Positions 1 to 10,083 of a stretch of 64,000 bases of DNA are shown here, piece by piece. Below the pieces are notes generated by a model. The model made no database searches. It was not told where the DNA came from and saw only the letters and a list, made by a program, of their open reading frames with translations. The stretch comes from Plutella xylostella (Eukaryota; Arthropoda; Insecta; Lepidoptera; Plutellidae), in contig NC_063983.1 in assembly GCF_932276165.1 (NCBI RefSeq), positions 1,495,501-1,559,500 of the forward strand, in the 5' to 3' direction. The stretch's first letter is position 1; the number at the start of each line of letters is the position of its first letter. Both the position numbers and the translations under genes were made by a program.

Positions 1-418
1 AAATTATTTGTGCCTTTGCATTTTAATGTGTTTAAATATTAAAAATAGATTTAATCATTTTCATTGTTACCTTATTTAAGGACTTAGAAATTGTTTGAAA
101 TAATTAAATGTGTAGAATAGTAGACATTAGAAAGCAGGTATAAATAGCAACGGTCTTATTACATAATAAGTACGATATATAGTTTTGTAATAATAATTAT
201 GTTTATCTATCTATAAAACTAATAAGTAATGGTCAAAACTATCAAAAAACACATTTGTCTAAACTTAGTTTTAAGATAGTTTTGCCCACTATTTATAATA
301 TTTTTTGTACATTACTTATCTTAAAATAATATCGCCTGTACTGAAATAAAAAGCAATAGACTTCTTCCATACAATCGTCTCCTTAAATTATTTTTATGTT
401 ACAATAAAGATTTATGGA
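1..418. other. AT-rich intergenic DNA, nothing recognised
   Basis: No open frame, RNA gene or repeat structure that I can support. The base composition is AT-rich, as in the rest of the host sequence here. Confidence 0.6.
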
Positions 419-430
419 AACGGTATTTTT

Positions 431-562
431 ACGGCTAATGTTAGGTATTAGGTGTGAAGATAATCTTAAGATTTACCGGCTTATCCTTAGGTTAACCGGA
501 GGAGCGGTTAATGTTAGGTTCTGGTTAATCATAAGTTTATAATTACACCTAACGTTAGCCGT
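431..562. repeat. Short inverted-repeat (MITE-like) element
   Basis: The arm at 431-446 (acggctaatgttaggt) is matched in reverse complement by the arm near 546-562 (acacctaacgttagccgt). The spacer is about 100 bases and non-coding. The layout suits a small non-autonomous DNA transposon or a fold-back remnant. I cannot define a target duplication, so the ends are approximate. Confidence 0.45.
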
Positions 563-1076
563 AACCGATATACACAATACACATAATATGATACAAGCGT
601 ACGATAAATAATATATTATATTCCGTAAATAGATAATATAAATATCCATTAGTAACTATTGGTCATTTTTATACAGGCTAACAAAACTATAGACTCGGTC
701 CTGCCAAATCAAAGTACCTACAGAGGGGATACTTTTTTATAAATATTTAAAGACTTATTATCATGTATAGGCTATTAATATTATTTTTATATATATTTCC
801 AGTGCTGGGTTTGTTAAACTTATTGTCTAGTCAGCGATAGTGTTTTGACCATAACGATCTTTTAAATGCTCTGATAATTTCAAAATTCTGTACGGCGTTT
901 ATAGCTCTTTTTACGATTTAGTTATTTGAGGCCACAGGTATATGTACTGCCTAGTTGGTTGTGATTTTTTAAAATGATGTAGGTAATATTTGATCAATTA
1001 CAGACTGGGAGCAGAACATTTTCGGCATAGGCTAAAAAGTTAGGAGAATCACACACCTTAGGTACAAGTATAAGGT

Positions 1077-1135
1077 AGAGAAATCTGACCCCTCTCAGAA
1101 GCATTGTCACTATGAGAGGGGGGTCAGGTTTCTCT
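1077..1135. repeat. Near-perfect hairpin of 21-23-nt arms
   Basis: The left arm 1077-1097 pairs almost fully with the right arm 1113-1135 across a 15-nt loop. The arm core (cctgacccctctc type) is the sort of low-copy palindrome often left by MITEs. A transcribed small-RNA precursor is possible, but nothing in the sequence shows transcription. Confidence 0.5.
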
Positions 1136-1960
1136 GCACATGACCGCCGTACTTACCTACACAACTGATCTAAATCTGGAGTTAAACCAACCAACTGCAA
1201 TCGACACAGCATGCCAAGTGTCGGTTTTTACACCGTTCGAGCAGTGAAAAACACGAGTTTGTGTGGTGCGTGAGAGTCACCTAGCGGTGACGCGCTGCAC
1301 TAGCTCAGCGCCAAACATACTTTTCACTTTTCCAACGCTGAAAAAACTAGGCCCCCTGAGTAAAAAAGATGCTGTGGTCAAAACACACAAGGTTTTGGTA
1401 AATTGCACAAATCATAGTTTGTTAAAGCACAAAGTATACCTTATTTTATATTCTTTCTTAGAGTCCCGCAACGCTAACTTTGCAAGATAAGAGAGACGAT
1501 GAATAAAGGAGAGTAAGTAACGTCTCAGTGTCAGAAATTTATATTGCAAAGATAGAGTTGTCGGTCTCTACGTCTTAGTTGCGATTGTTCTATTGCATTT
1601 TATATGTACTTATAACTTTTTGTAATATTTCGTTGCAACTCTAAGGTGGAATAAAGAACGCATTTTGAATGATAAATTAAGTTTTATTTAAGTAACATAC
1701 TTCTTCTCCCTACTCTATTAGGTAACTAGCTAGATGTAATCAGTGTAATTTTAGTAAGTATATTACTACCAAAAATATTGATTTAGTAGCCCACTAACTA
1801 ATTTCAAAAACACAACGGTAGGTAATTTCAAAAGTTAATAAAAACTAAAAGTGTTTCACAAGAATTTTCATAAAACACCTATACATAACTCGGTCTCACA
1901 TTCAATATTATCTGCCGGTGTCACAAAACGTGTTCAATAATTTCACCAACTCATCCAACA
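1136..1960. other. Intergenic DNA without recognised genes
   Basis: The only open frame here (1263-1490) has no recognisable domain, no good start context and no splice signals in useful places. I see no repeat structure that I can support. Confidence 0.5.
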
Positions 1961-2032
1961 TCTTCGGTAGTATAGTGGTCAGTATCCCCGCCTGTCACGC
2001 GGGAGACCGGGGTTCGATTCCCCGCCGGAGAG
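1961..2032 (+). tRNA. tRNA-Asp (GTC)
   Basis: A 72-nt cloverleaf. The acceptor arm tcttcgg pairs with ccggaga, with one T-G pair, and G is the discriminator base. The anticodon GTC is at 1994-1996 in a loop closed by cccgc/gcggg, and the T arm is ccggggttcgattccccg. The A-box and B-box promoter elements are intact. A T-run follows within about ten bases, as expected for RNA polymerase III termination. No intron is present. It may be a dispersed functional copy, because tRNA-Asp genes are usually multicopy. Confidence 0.88.
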
Positions 2033-2148
2033 AAACTTTTTGTTTTTATTTTGTTTATTTTTTTAATGATATTATAGCTGAAAAATATTTAGTGATTGAT
2101 CAGCAGTTTTAACCTAAGGAATAAAATAATTAGTGCAGAAGGACCAGC

Positions 2149-2263
2149 ACGGGGCGCAATTAAGACGTGACAAAAGTTATCGGTCGCGCTCGCTCTTGAG
2201 GCAGTGAGGCGATGTGAGTGAGTGCGATGCGATGCAAAACTTTTGCCCCCTGCTAGCACTTGG
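2149..2263. repeat. GC-ended MITE-like repeat, copy 1
   Basis: It starts acggggcgcaattaagacg and shares its body, including the alternating gcgctcgctcttgaggc stretch, with the element at 21972-22082. The left end matches the terminal inverted repeat of the second copy, while the right end (ttttgccccctgct) is degenerate. It is a small non-autonomous element of unknown family. Confidence 0.6.
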
Positions 2264-2797
2264 AATAGGTACTTACTTACTTCCTTATCATTGATCGCCA
2301 ATCATGATGTACCTAATAAAATAAAAAGATACCTACATTTTCCATGATTCCACGCTCTTCTTATTAAAATGCATTTTATTATGTTGTTTTAGTGATTAAA
2401 ATTTAAGTACGTATAGTTATTAAATGTTTAATCCTCCCGATAAAACATTTAGCTTGTTCAGAATAAAATTGAACCATAAACATTATTGTGGCAAGTTAAG
2501 GTTAAAGGAAAAAAAAAACTTCTTATTGGAAAGACCAGGGTCGGTATCATCAAGTTTACCAATCATTATGAAATACTTAGCCAAATATTTTTTGTAAGTA
2601 TAAGTATTTGTAGAGTATGACATGACCAGCAAGACCATATTTATTTATTATGATGGATAACTTCGATATGGTACTTGTGTAGTGTACGTACTATAAATTC
2701 TTGCATTCATTAATTTTTAACCGCATGCCCCACTCTTCTAGTTAGTCTTAGTAAAATCGCTTATAGTCGTTGTCCATAGCCTACCCCCACATCTCAT
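2264..2797. other. Intergenic DNA upstream of the TIL inhibitor gene
   Basis: No coding frame or recognisable repeat. It lies between the MITE-like repeat and the TATA box of the next gene. Confidence 0.5.
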
Positions 2798-2838
2798 TAT
2801 AAAGATACGATCAAACGATCATGAACCACACGATCAGT
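2798..2838 (+). promoter_or_regulatory. Core promoter (TATA and Inr) of the TIL inhibitor gene
   Basis: A TATAAAG motif at 2798-2804 is followed at 2834-2838 by TCAGT, the arthropod initiator consensus. The start codon of the signal-peptide exon lies about 57 nt downstream at 2895. The spacing is slightly longer than usual, so the exact start site is inferred. Confidence 0.55.
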
Positions 2839-3308
2839 CAGTCTTGAGACACTGGCAGTGGCTACTCGCTGCAGTTGCGATCTTGTGTTGCACTATGAAA
2901 ACAAACGCTATTTGTGGATTGTACTTGCTCTTGTGTGTTGCTGTTGATATCGTTTTTGGTAAGTCAAATATTTTTTTCTGATGAATTAATTAGATCAACA
3001 TGTCTTTTTTTTAATTTAAATTTTCTCAAATTTATGTAAAATTCTTACAGCAATACTTGTTTGTTACCATAATTCCTTATACAAGGAACGAAGCGTGACT
3101 ATGGAATTTGTCAGGTTCTTAATACAAGCGATGTAAAGGTTAAAATAGATGCATTCAGTTTAGTGGTATGTAGGTACTGTGTAAGTATGCAGATTTCTAT
3201 CGGAAAGTTGCGCGGGAATCGAAAGAAAGTTATAATTAATTATACTAACTAACTTATTGGAAGATACCGCACATTGTCTCATCTCAAGATTAATCAGATA
3301 GATTATTT

Positions 3309-4265
3309 TACCTTTATGCAGATGATCTACAAATTTATAACCATGCTCCAATTTCCGACCTCCCAGTTGCCATACATAAAACCAACATTGACTTGGATTA
3401 TATACTGGCGTGGAGTCAAAATCACGGTTTGAAAGTCAACCCAAACAAAACGCAGGTCATTATATTAGGCAGCCCCAGATTCAGCTCATTTGTTGACTAT
3501 AATGCCCTCCCTCCAATAGTTTTTGATGGTGTCCACATACCTTGGAGTAAACAGGTGAAAAACTTGGGGGTCTACATGGACAATGCTATGACCTGGAAGA
3601 CGCAGCTTGACGAGGTCAGTCGGAAGGTGTTCGCTTCTGCAGGATCACTCCGCAGACTGCGAAATTTCTTGCCCACAGCCACCAAAATTGTGCTTTCTCA
3701 ATCCCTACTTCTTCCTATTCTAGATTATGCCGACTCATGTTATCCCGATCTTACCGAAGAGCAACTTAACAAACTTGAGCGCCTCCAGAATGTCTGTATA
3801 CGGTTTATATTTGGTTTACGCAAGTATGACCATGTTTCAGAGTATCGCGCTAAGCTCAAGTGGCTCCCCATTCGCCTTCGCCGGAATACTCACATTCTTT
3901 CACTTCTTTACTCAATACTGTTTAACCCAGCGTACCCCGATTATCTCAAAGAGCGATTTCACTTTCGACATGAATCCCACAGCCGGGGTTTGCGTTCCTC
4001 ACAAAACCTACGGCTGAATATTCCACCCCATACTACAAAATTCTTCAGTGACTCCTTCACCATACAAGCAATCACTTTATGGAACGATCTCCCACTTAGT
4101 ATACGGAAAGCACCGTCATTGGCCTCATTCAAAAGGATGTTAAAAGACCATTTCCTCGGCTCTTGAATGAAGATCACTATATCCTCTTTAATATGCTTAT
4201 TATTATATATAAGTAACGTGGTATGTATTTTATTATATTTTATTATATATTAATATATATTTTAA
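3309..4265 (+). mobile_element. LINE fragment (CR1-type), 3' half of the reverse transcriptase
   Basis: A 5'-truncated non-LTR retrotransposon in the intron of the TIL gene. It starts just before the catalytic YADD motif and runs through the thumb and C-terminal region into a short 3' UTR. A Helitron interrupts the UTR at 4266. The rest of the 3' end is at 5884-6170. Confidence 0.75.
3312..4166 (+). pseudogene. Reverse transcriptase C-terminal fragment (LINE ORF2)
   Basis: The frame opens before YADD (codons at 3315-3326), the metal-binding motif of the reverse transcriptase palm. It continues without a stop for about 285 residues through the conserved LINE tail (VKNLGVYMD, LQNVCIRFIFGLRKYDHVSEYR, KWLPIRLRR, LWNDLPLSIR). 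The endonuclease, fingers and first half of the palm are missing, so it cannot be active. The tail motifs are those of the CR1/L2/Daphne group rather than of the three other LINEs in this window. The 5' truncation is the usual result of incomplete reverse transcription. Confidence 0.78.
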
Positions 4266-4466
4266 TCCTAACTAATATTATAAATGCGAAAGTCACTGTC
4301 TGACTCTCCTACTATAGAATAGATTTAACATATTAGGTTTTGTATTTATTTCAGACAACTGAAAAACTTTAATACCGCGATGTAGGATCTTCATATTAAT
4401 TCGCCTCGGTTCCATACAAGCTCTCTGTATTGCGCTTTTAGTGCCATCTGTTGGTTATATCCGGAA

Positions 4467-4467
4467 C

Positions 4468-4506
<39 letters not shown>
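4467..4506 (+). repeat. (CTGT)n microsatellite inside the Helitron
   Basis: About ten uninterrupted tetranucleotide copies, near the 5' end of the Helitron. Confidence 0.9.
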
Positions 4507-4682
4507 TACTCTTTCACGCCAAAACTACTGAACGGATTTGAATGAAATTTGGTATACGTATGGTCTAGACCCTGAGAAAGAACATAGGCTACTTTTTATT
4601 GCGAAACGGAGGTTGTAAGGGGTTAAAAGGGGGGGTTAAAAGTTGTATGCGAATACTTAATTTTAAAAGATAAAAATACTAC

Positions 4683-4757
4683 GGCTGACTGGCGTAGTGG
4701 TTAGTGACCCTGACTGCTATGCCGAAGGTCCCGGGTTCGATTCCCGGCCGGGGTAGA
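4683..4757 (+). ncRNA. tRNA-like pol III unit carried by the Helitron
   Basis: It contains a perfect A-box (tggcgtagtgg) and a perfect B-box (ggttcgattcc) at tRNA spacing. A well-paired T arm (cccgggttcgattcccgg) is present and a T-run follows. The anticodon arm does not pair convincingly, so this is a tRNA-derived, SINE-like unit rather than a working tRNA gene. Confidence 0.6.
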
Positions 4758-5883
4758 TCTTTTTTTAAATAAACTTTATATTTAAGCACTTGATGAGCAA
4801 TAATTAAACATTTTGTTCTAGCGTTTTTGAAACTTCGATCTGTGAGTGGATGAAATAGGTGTTCATATTTTGTATGAAGTTCGTCATTTTTGAAGATAAA
4901 AACATTATATTTTGTATTTAGGCACTACATAATCACAAAAAAATTATAATTAGCATATCAAAAAACCCAGTGTGGGGGTGTAATATAGGGGTTGAAAGTT
5001 TTATGGGTGTTGAGTTTTAGAAGTTTAATTTATATAGTAGCTATGTCCGCTCCTAGATGGCGTTGTCGGATCGGATATAGATCGCGGTATGGTTTGATTT
5101 TAGCTAATGTACTTATAGTTTGTATGTATTTGGAGTAAGTTTTTAAGGTCCTCGAAAACAACCCAATAAACGACTGTACTTTTCAATACGTTTAATTCAT
5201 TGTCATTTGGTTCTTATGCGTCATTTTTGAAGATAAAACCATGAAACTTATTACGTAGGTGTTTTAGGAAAATATGCAGAGATTTTCTATACGGAATTCC
5301 CATGACTGACACGCACAGGCTAAACGTAGCGTAGGCACTTGAAATTAGGAAGGGACGTAGCTTAGGTACCGTATTTTCCCACAAAAACCGGAGTTAGCGG
5401 TTGAAATTCGGCATTAACTTAGGCTGTTTTTAACAGCCACGAGATGCGGGAAAATGGCGTGCTATCCCACGTGCGTGATGAAATCTGCATGCTGTTAAAA
5501 CACCCGTAAAGCTTAGTTACAATAGGATATTGCAAGATACCTAGATTTTTTCAATCTAACATGTCTGCACACCTTAGTAAAGTTATGGTTTTATTTTGAA
5601 AAATGGGAGTTAAAGTGAAAAAAAATAAGTAGTATGAAAAAAACCAAAACTGCATAAGTTAGATGCTTGAAATTAAACATTTATAAATGACTATTCTGCC
5701 ATTGCTATACAAGTCTTTGCTCAATGAAGTCATGAAAATCATTTTTAGTCAAGTATCTTCGTACTTATTTGTCAACTTTCATCTAATTTAATACCACCAT
5801 GGCATGTTATTGGGTAGGTAGTTCGGGAGTCGTCCACGGCAAAATAATTTTAAGGCGAAGCGAAGCTCGCGGGCAACAGCTAG

Positions 5884-6170
5884 TATATTATATATTATGA
5901 TGCTAGGTATATAAATTATATATGTAAATATATTGTAGGTAGTATGTATTGGTATATTAAATATTTATGGTATATTCTTTATTCCTAGTACACTTTACCC
6001 TTCTTTACATCTAAATATCCTTCCACCCAAAGGTTGTCTGGAAGAAATCGCTTTAAGCGATAAGACCGCCATTTGTACATATGTGTTAGATTAAGTTTTG
6101 TATTGTTGTCCATATTTTTGTGTGCAAATAAAGAATATCTTATCTTATCTTATCTTATTATTTCCATCTG
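5884..6170 (+). mobile_element. 3' end of the LINE split by the Helitron
   Basis: The tail contains the stretch 'tctggaagaaatcgctttaagcgataagaccgcc', then a polyadenylation signal in 'gtgcaaataaagaatatc' and a (TATCT)n run. This is the familiar 3' terminus of lepidopteran CR1-type LINEs. Joining it to 3309-4265 across the Helitron gives one 5'-truncated LINE. The assignment of both parts to one copy is inferred from their order. Confidence 0.6.
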
Positions 6171-6551
6171 AGATCTCATACCGAATCTTTAGATGATATT
6201 AATCATATTATAATATATTCAATTTACTATATTATGTAGGTAGTTAGGTACCTTATAAAATAACGTAATGTATCCTATAAGTCGGTAGGTAGGTACACAT
6301 GTTAGGTAGATAACTAGAACAACACGGACTCGGGTGACACATATACTCAATGCGAAAATCAGTTCAGCCGTTTCGGAGCAACACTACCACAGACAGACAC
6401 AAACACACAGCTACGTGTAACTTATAACACCCATCTTTTTACGTCGGAGGTTAAAAAGGAGCAGACAGCATAACTACTAGTTAAGTTAGTGAAGCCTAGT
6501 TATAAACTAGTTATAAACTAGGCTTCATCTTAACTACATATCTTCCCTCAG
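6171..6551 (+). other. Intron end of the broken TIL gene, with a small palindrome
   Basis: Non-coding. It holds an 11-bp-stem palindrome (gaagcctagtt...aactaggcttc, about 6490-6525) just before the polypyrimidine tract and the acceptor of exon 2. Confidence 0.5.
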
Positions 6552-6607
6552 GTCAAGTGGCGTCACTCTGCCGGCCCCACGAGCGGTTCCTCTCGTGCGG
6601 CCGGCCG

Positions 6608-7390
6608 TTTTGGTGTTTTTAATTCCTACAATATGCATATTTTTGTAATGTGCTAATCATTTGATACCCATCACGGCATAGTTGAAAAAATATTATTTTT
6701 TCGATCATCACTTTATGTCCTCTAGAGGGCGCTATACATATACATTTTAATGTAACATCACATAGCCTATAACCATCGCGCAATTAATACGCTTCTAACG
6801 ATACCTCATACATCAAAATCTATCAAGCCGTTTAGGCTACAGGAGGGAACAAAGAAACAGACAAACATACATACAAACATACAATCGAAAAACATTACCC
6901 TCCCCTCCTCCTTCGGCAGTCGGGTAAAAACGATCAAAACGGCAATTTCTGGCGGAAACAAGTACCTACCTATAACTAGGTCCTAAAAATCTAAAAATTG
7001 GCGGTACTAGTTGGCCTTATATTTTAACAGGAAGTTGTCCGATCATGCCATAGACTTAAGTAATTATATTAAGTACTGTTCATACTAGACTAATGAGCTG
7101 ACAGCCCCACCCCTCAGGAAGCTGAAGCGGCGACCTCGATGGCTGCACTGAGCACACCACCACCCGGCCACTGACAAGACGTGGACATAGCGGGAGAAGG
7201 TTCCAGGAAGATCGAGAATGTTCCAGATGAAGATGAATTAACACTTTTTTTACCTTGTCGATACGACTATTGGTCATTTATTAGCCGGGTCACCAGATTT
7301 TTTATAGTAGGTATCTTGGTAAAAGCGCTCCTGTCGGTAACGGTTGAAACTAATGTAAAAAATATTAGGTCTTTACATATGAAATTGGCG
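6608..7390. repeat. Left arm of a 783-bp inverted repeat
   Basis: It begins ttttggtgtttttaattcc and ends ttacatatgaaattggcg. It matches 9301-10083 in reverse complement over the same 783-bp length, with no mismatch in the long stretches I compared. Its last 26 bases are a mariner terminal repeat, and the remaining 757 bases are not mariner. Its outer edge cuts the second exon of the TIL gene. A GC-richer stretch inside (about 7085-7260) has an open frame in each direction but no family that I recognise. Confidence 0.85.
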
Positions 7391-7573
7391 TGTGTGTAGG
7401 AAATGTGGATAATGTAGTTAAAAATAAATTACAAATAGGTAGGTATAGTTACTTATAACTATTAATTTATTTAGTAAATAAAAGCAATAACAACCTCACG
7501 GTAGGCCCGTGGCCTGTACCTACACTGTACTTAACTATAATTAAATCTGTACTTACCGTTAGTATCACTAATA
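7391..7573. other. Spacer between the inverted-repeat arm and the mariner
   Basis: Non-coding. From 7401 onward it is shared with 16049 onward next to the second mariner copy, so the duplicated block is larger than the mariner itself. Confidence 0.6.
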
Positions 7574-7703
7574 TTAGGTCCTTAGGTCCTTACATATAAA
7601 ATTGGCGTTTTCTATAGGAGGAACATAAAGTCGTTTTTTTTTAAATGAAATATATTAAATTAATCAAAGTATGTACCATTGCTATGTATGCACTTTTGCC
7701 ATC

Positions 7704-8681
7704 TCATAGGTAGTTCATTGATCCCCTTACAAAAAAAAAACCATTCGGGCGGGAATCAATAAAATCTTTGTAGGCGGTTTGGACTGCCCCATCGGAGTTG
7801 AATTTTTTTCCTTGCAAGTAGTTATCCAAATTGCGAAAAAAATGGTAATCTGTTGGAGCAAGGTCCGGAGAGTACGGTGGATGTCTAAGACATTCTAATT
7901 GAAGCTCCTCTAATTTGGTAGCCGTCTGTTGTGCAGTGTGTGGTCTAGCGTTGTCCTGAAGCAGCAGTGGCCTAGAGCGATTGACCAGCCTCGGTTGTTT
8001 AGCAGCTAGCTTTTCCATCATGGTTTGCAGTTGCTGACAATAGATATCTGCCGTAATCGTCTGGCCAGATTTAAGAAAGCTGTAGTGAACGACACCGGCA
8101 CTAGTCCACCAAACACTTACAAGCAACTTTTTTTTAGTCAATTTTCGCTTAGGGCAGGATTTGGCTGGTTCGCCAGGGTTCAGCCATTGCGATGAGCGCT
8201 TCCGATTATCGTAGAGGATCCACTTTTCATCGCAGCTAATGATTCGATTTAAAATTCCTTCATTATTGTGCCGGTTGAGTAACGTAACGCAGCAGTCGAC
8301 GCGCGTTTGTCGGTTTGCTTCACTCAATTCATGAGGTACCCACCTTTCAAGCTTTTTCACCTTCCCAATTTGCTTCAAGTGGATTAGAATAGTTTTATCA
8401 CTAACACCGGAGCCTGCAGCTAACTCGGACGTGGTTTGCGATGGATCCGCTTCCACAATAGCCTTCAATTCTTCATTATCAACTTTGGTCTCCGGCCGTC
8501 CACGAGGCTTGTTCTGCAGGTCGAAATTTCCAGAACGAAAACGTTGGAACCAAAAACGCACTGTGTTTTCTTTTGCGACACCGTCACCATACACATCATT
8601 AATCCTTTGAGCCGTTTCTGCAGCACTGGTGCCACGGTGGAACTCATACTCGTAAATAACGCGATATTTCAAGTTTTCCAT
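7704..8681 (-). pseudogene. Mariner transposase (cecropia/Hsmar1-like), frameshifted near its C-terminus
   Basis: I chose the ATG at 8681 (MENLKYR) because mariner transposases start here; the upstream frame is untranslated leader. There are two N-terminal helix-turn-helix segments (residues about 1-110). The catalytic core has D in CDEKWILYDN, D in LLQDNARPHTA and D in YSPDLAPTDYHFF, giving a D,D34D-type triad like that of Hsmar1/SETMAR. A run of ten A at 7731-7740 (plus strand) shifts the frame so that the last 24 or so residues (the RWQKC...YFD ending, still visible out of frame down to about 7643) are lost. The catalytic triad is intact. Probably inactive or impaired. Confidence 0.85.
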
Positions 8682-8992
8682 TTTGTAAACAGAGTGACAC
8701 AAAGAAAAAAACAAAAGAAGAAAAAACAAATGAATTAGGGGGTTTGAAACACAAATGCAGACACACTTTGACAAGTAAAAAAAAATTATGACTACCCACA
8801 TTATTTTTTTATTTTTTAGATTACTTGATATCTCAAGCACAAGTGCCTATATTATTGCTTTTAGCAATTTCATAAAACTTTACGTTTTGCGGGAAAATTG
8901 TTTTTAGGTGAATGATTTGGTACAAGTTCTGTCTGTCTACAAATGCTTCTTAGATGAAAGTTTATGTCGTGGAAATATCCAGAAAGGAATCG

Positions 8993-9230
8993 TTCTGTCG
9001 ACGATTCATTCTTCGGTGAAATGTTCTTTTCGTCCAATCATCCAGAAGCGAATAGTTCTGTCGGTGAATCGTTCTTTGATGAAAGATTCCGAGGTCCAAT
9101 TATTCGGAGGCGTATAGTTCTGTCGGTGAATCGTTCTTTGATGAAAGATTCCGTCGTCCAAAAATTCGGAGGCGAATAATTCAGTCGGTGTATCGTTCTT
9201 TGGTGAAAAATTCTGTCGAAGAAAAGTCAT
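8993..9230 (-). repeat. About 62-bp tandem repeats in the mariner leader
   Basis: Three to four imperfect copies of a unit containing 'gttctgtcggtgaatcgttctttgatgaaagattcc' with 'ggaggcg' between. They are present unchanged in the second mariner copy (about 17638-17875). Open frames running through them are by-products of the repeats. Confidence 0.7.
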
Positions 9231-9300
9231 GCGGAGAAATGACCGTCGGAAATACGTTTCAGATTCAATATTTGAGATCAAAGTGGCCAGTACGACAAAA

Positions 9301-10083
9301 CGCCAATTTCATATGTAAAGACCTAATATTTTTTACATTAGTTTCAACCGTTACCGACAGGAGCGCTTTTACCAAGATACCTACTATAAAAAATCTGGTG
9401 ACCCGGCTAATAAATGACCAATAGTCGTATCGACAAGGTAAAAAAAGTGTTAATTCATCTTCATCTGGAACATTCTCGATCTTCCTGGAACCTTCTCCCG
9501 CTATGTCCACGTCTTGTCAGTGGCCGGGTGGTGGTGTGCTCAGTGCAGCCATCGAGGTCGCCGCTTCAGCTTCCTGAGGGGTGGGGCTGTCAGCTCATTA
9601 GTCTAGTATGAACAGTACTTAATATAATTACTTAAGTCTATGGCATGATCGGACAACTTCCTGTTAAAATATAAGGCCAACTAGTACCGCCAATTTTTAG
9701 ATTTTTAGGACCTAGTTATAGGTAGGTACTTGTTTCCGCCAGAAATTGCCGTTTTGATCGTTTTTACCCGACTGCCGAAGGAGGAGGGGAGGGTAATGTT
9801 TTTCGATTGTATGTTTGTATGTATGTTTGTCTGTTTCTTTGTTCCCTCCTGTAGCCTAAACGGCTTGATAGATTTTGATGTATGAGGTATCGTTAGAAGC
9901 GTATTAATTGCGCGATGGTTATAGGCTATGTGATGTTACATTAAAATGTATATGTATAGCGCCCTCTAGAGGACATAAAGTGATGATCGAAAAAATAATA
10001 TTTTTTCAACTATGCCGTGATGGGTATCAAATGATTAGCACATTACAAAAATATGCATATTGTAGGAATTAAAAACACCAAAA
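9301..10083. repeat. Right arm of the 783-bp inverted repeat
   Basis: The mirror image of 6608-7390. Its first 26 bases are the right terminal repeat of the mariner and the remainder looks like ordinary flanking DNA. No direct duplication flanks the whole 3476-bp structure (…ggccg at left, ttatt… at right). Confidence 0.85.

Larger units (their letters stand above)
4266..5883 (+). mobile_element. Non-autonomous Helitron (1.62 kb)
   Basis: It begins TCCTAACTAATATTATAAA and ends ...GGCAACAGCTAG. It is preceded by A and followed by T, with no target duplication, which is the Helitron insertion rule. The subterminal stretch with 'actgaacggatttgaatgaaatttggtat' and the 'gcgaagctcgcggg' hairpin near the 3' end are typical of the abundant lepidopteran Helitrons. 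There is no Rep/helicase frame. It carries a (CTGT)n run and a tRNA-like pol III unit. It splits the 3' UTR of the LINE fragment. A 193-bp relative is at 22451-22643. Confidence 0.8.
2895..6607 (+). pseudogene. TIL-type secreted protease inhibitor, 5' exons only (broken gene)
   Basis: Exon 1 (2895-2958) encodes a 21-residue signal peptide (MKTNAICGLYLLLCVAVDIV...) and ends in phase 1 at a GTAAGT donor. Exon 2 begins at 6552 after a tcttccctcag acceptor. The splice gives Gly, then Gln-Val-Ala-Ser, then the first two cysteines of a trypsin-inhibitor-like domain in the form C-x8-C (LCRPHERFLSCGRP). That is the usual first third of a TIL domain, a serine protease inhibitor fold with ten cysteines. 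The frame runs into foreign DNA at 6608, the outer edge of the mariner-containing inverted repeat, and stops a few codons later. No matching plus-strand third exon follows. Minus-strand exons with the missing cysteines lie at 21186-22439 and 32850-32965. The intron (2959-6551) holds a LINE fragment and a Helitron. The exon pairing is inferred from phase and domain logic. Confidence 0.72.
7574..9326 (-). mobile_element. Mariner transposon, copy 1 (1.75 kb)
   Basis: The terminal inverted repeats are TTAGGTCCTTACATATAAAA (left, with a small internal duplication of aggtcctt) and TTAGGTCTTTACATATGAAA (right, read on the minus strand). TA flanks both ends. It encodes a mariner transposase on the minus strand. 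It is longer than the usual 1.3 kb because about 240 bp of short tandem repeats lie upstream of the transposase. Confidence 0.82.

Noticed and set aside
4683..4757. Functional tRNA gene
   Set aside because: Promoter boxes are perfect, but the anticodon stem does not pair, so it is only tRNA-derived.
8436..8738. Plus-strand protein gene across the mariner
   Set aside because: It is the reverse complement of the transposase; the same applies to 17081-17383 and to the tandem-repeat frames at 8908-9424 and 17553-17875.
6608..10083. Palindrome from a missed long-read adapter
   Set aside because: The centre is 1.9 kb of asymmetric sequence and the arms end exactly at a mariner terminal repeat, which an adapter artefact would not do. 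Other assembly errors are still possible.
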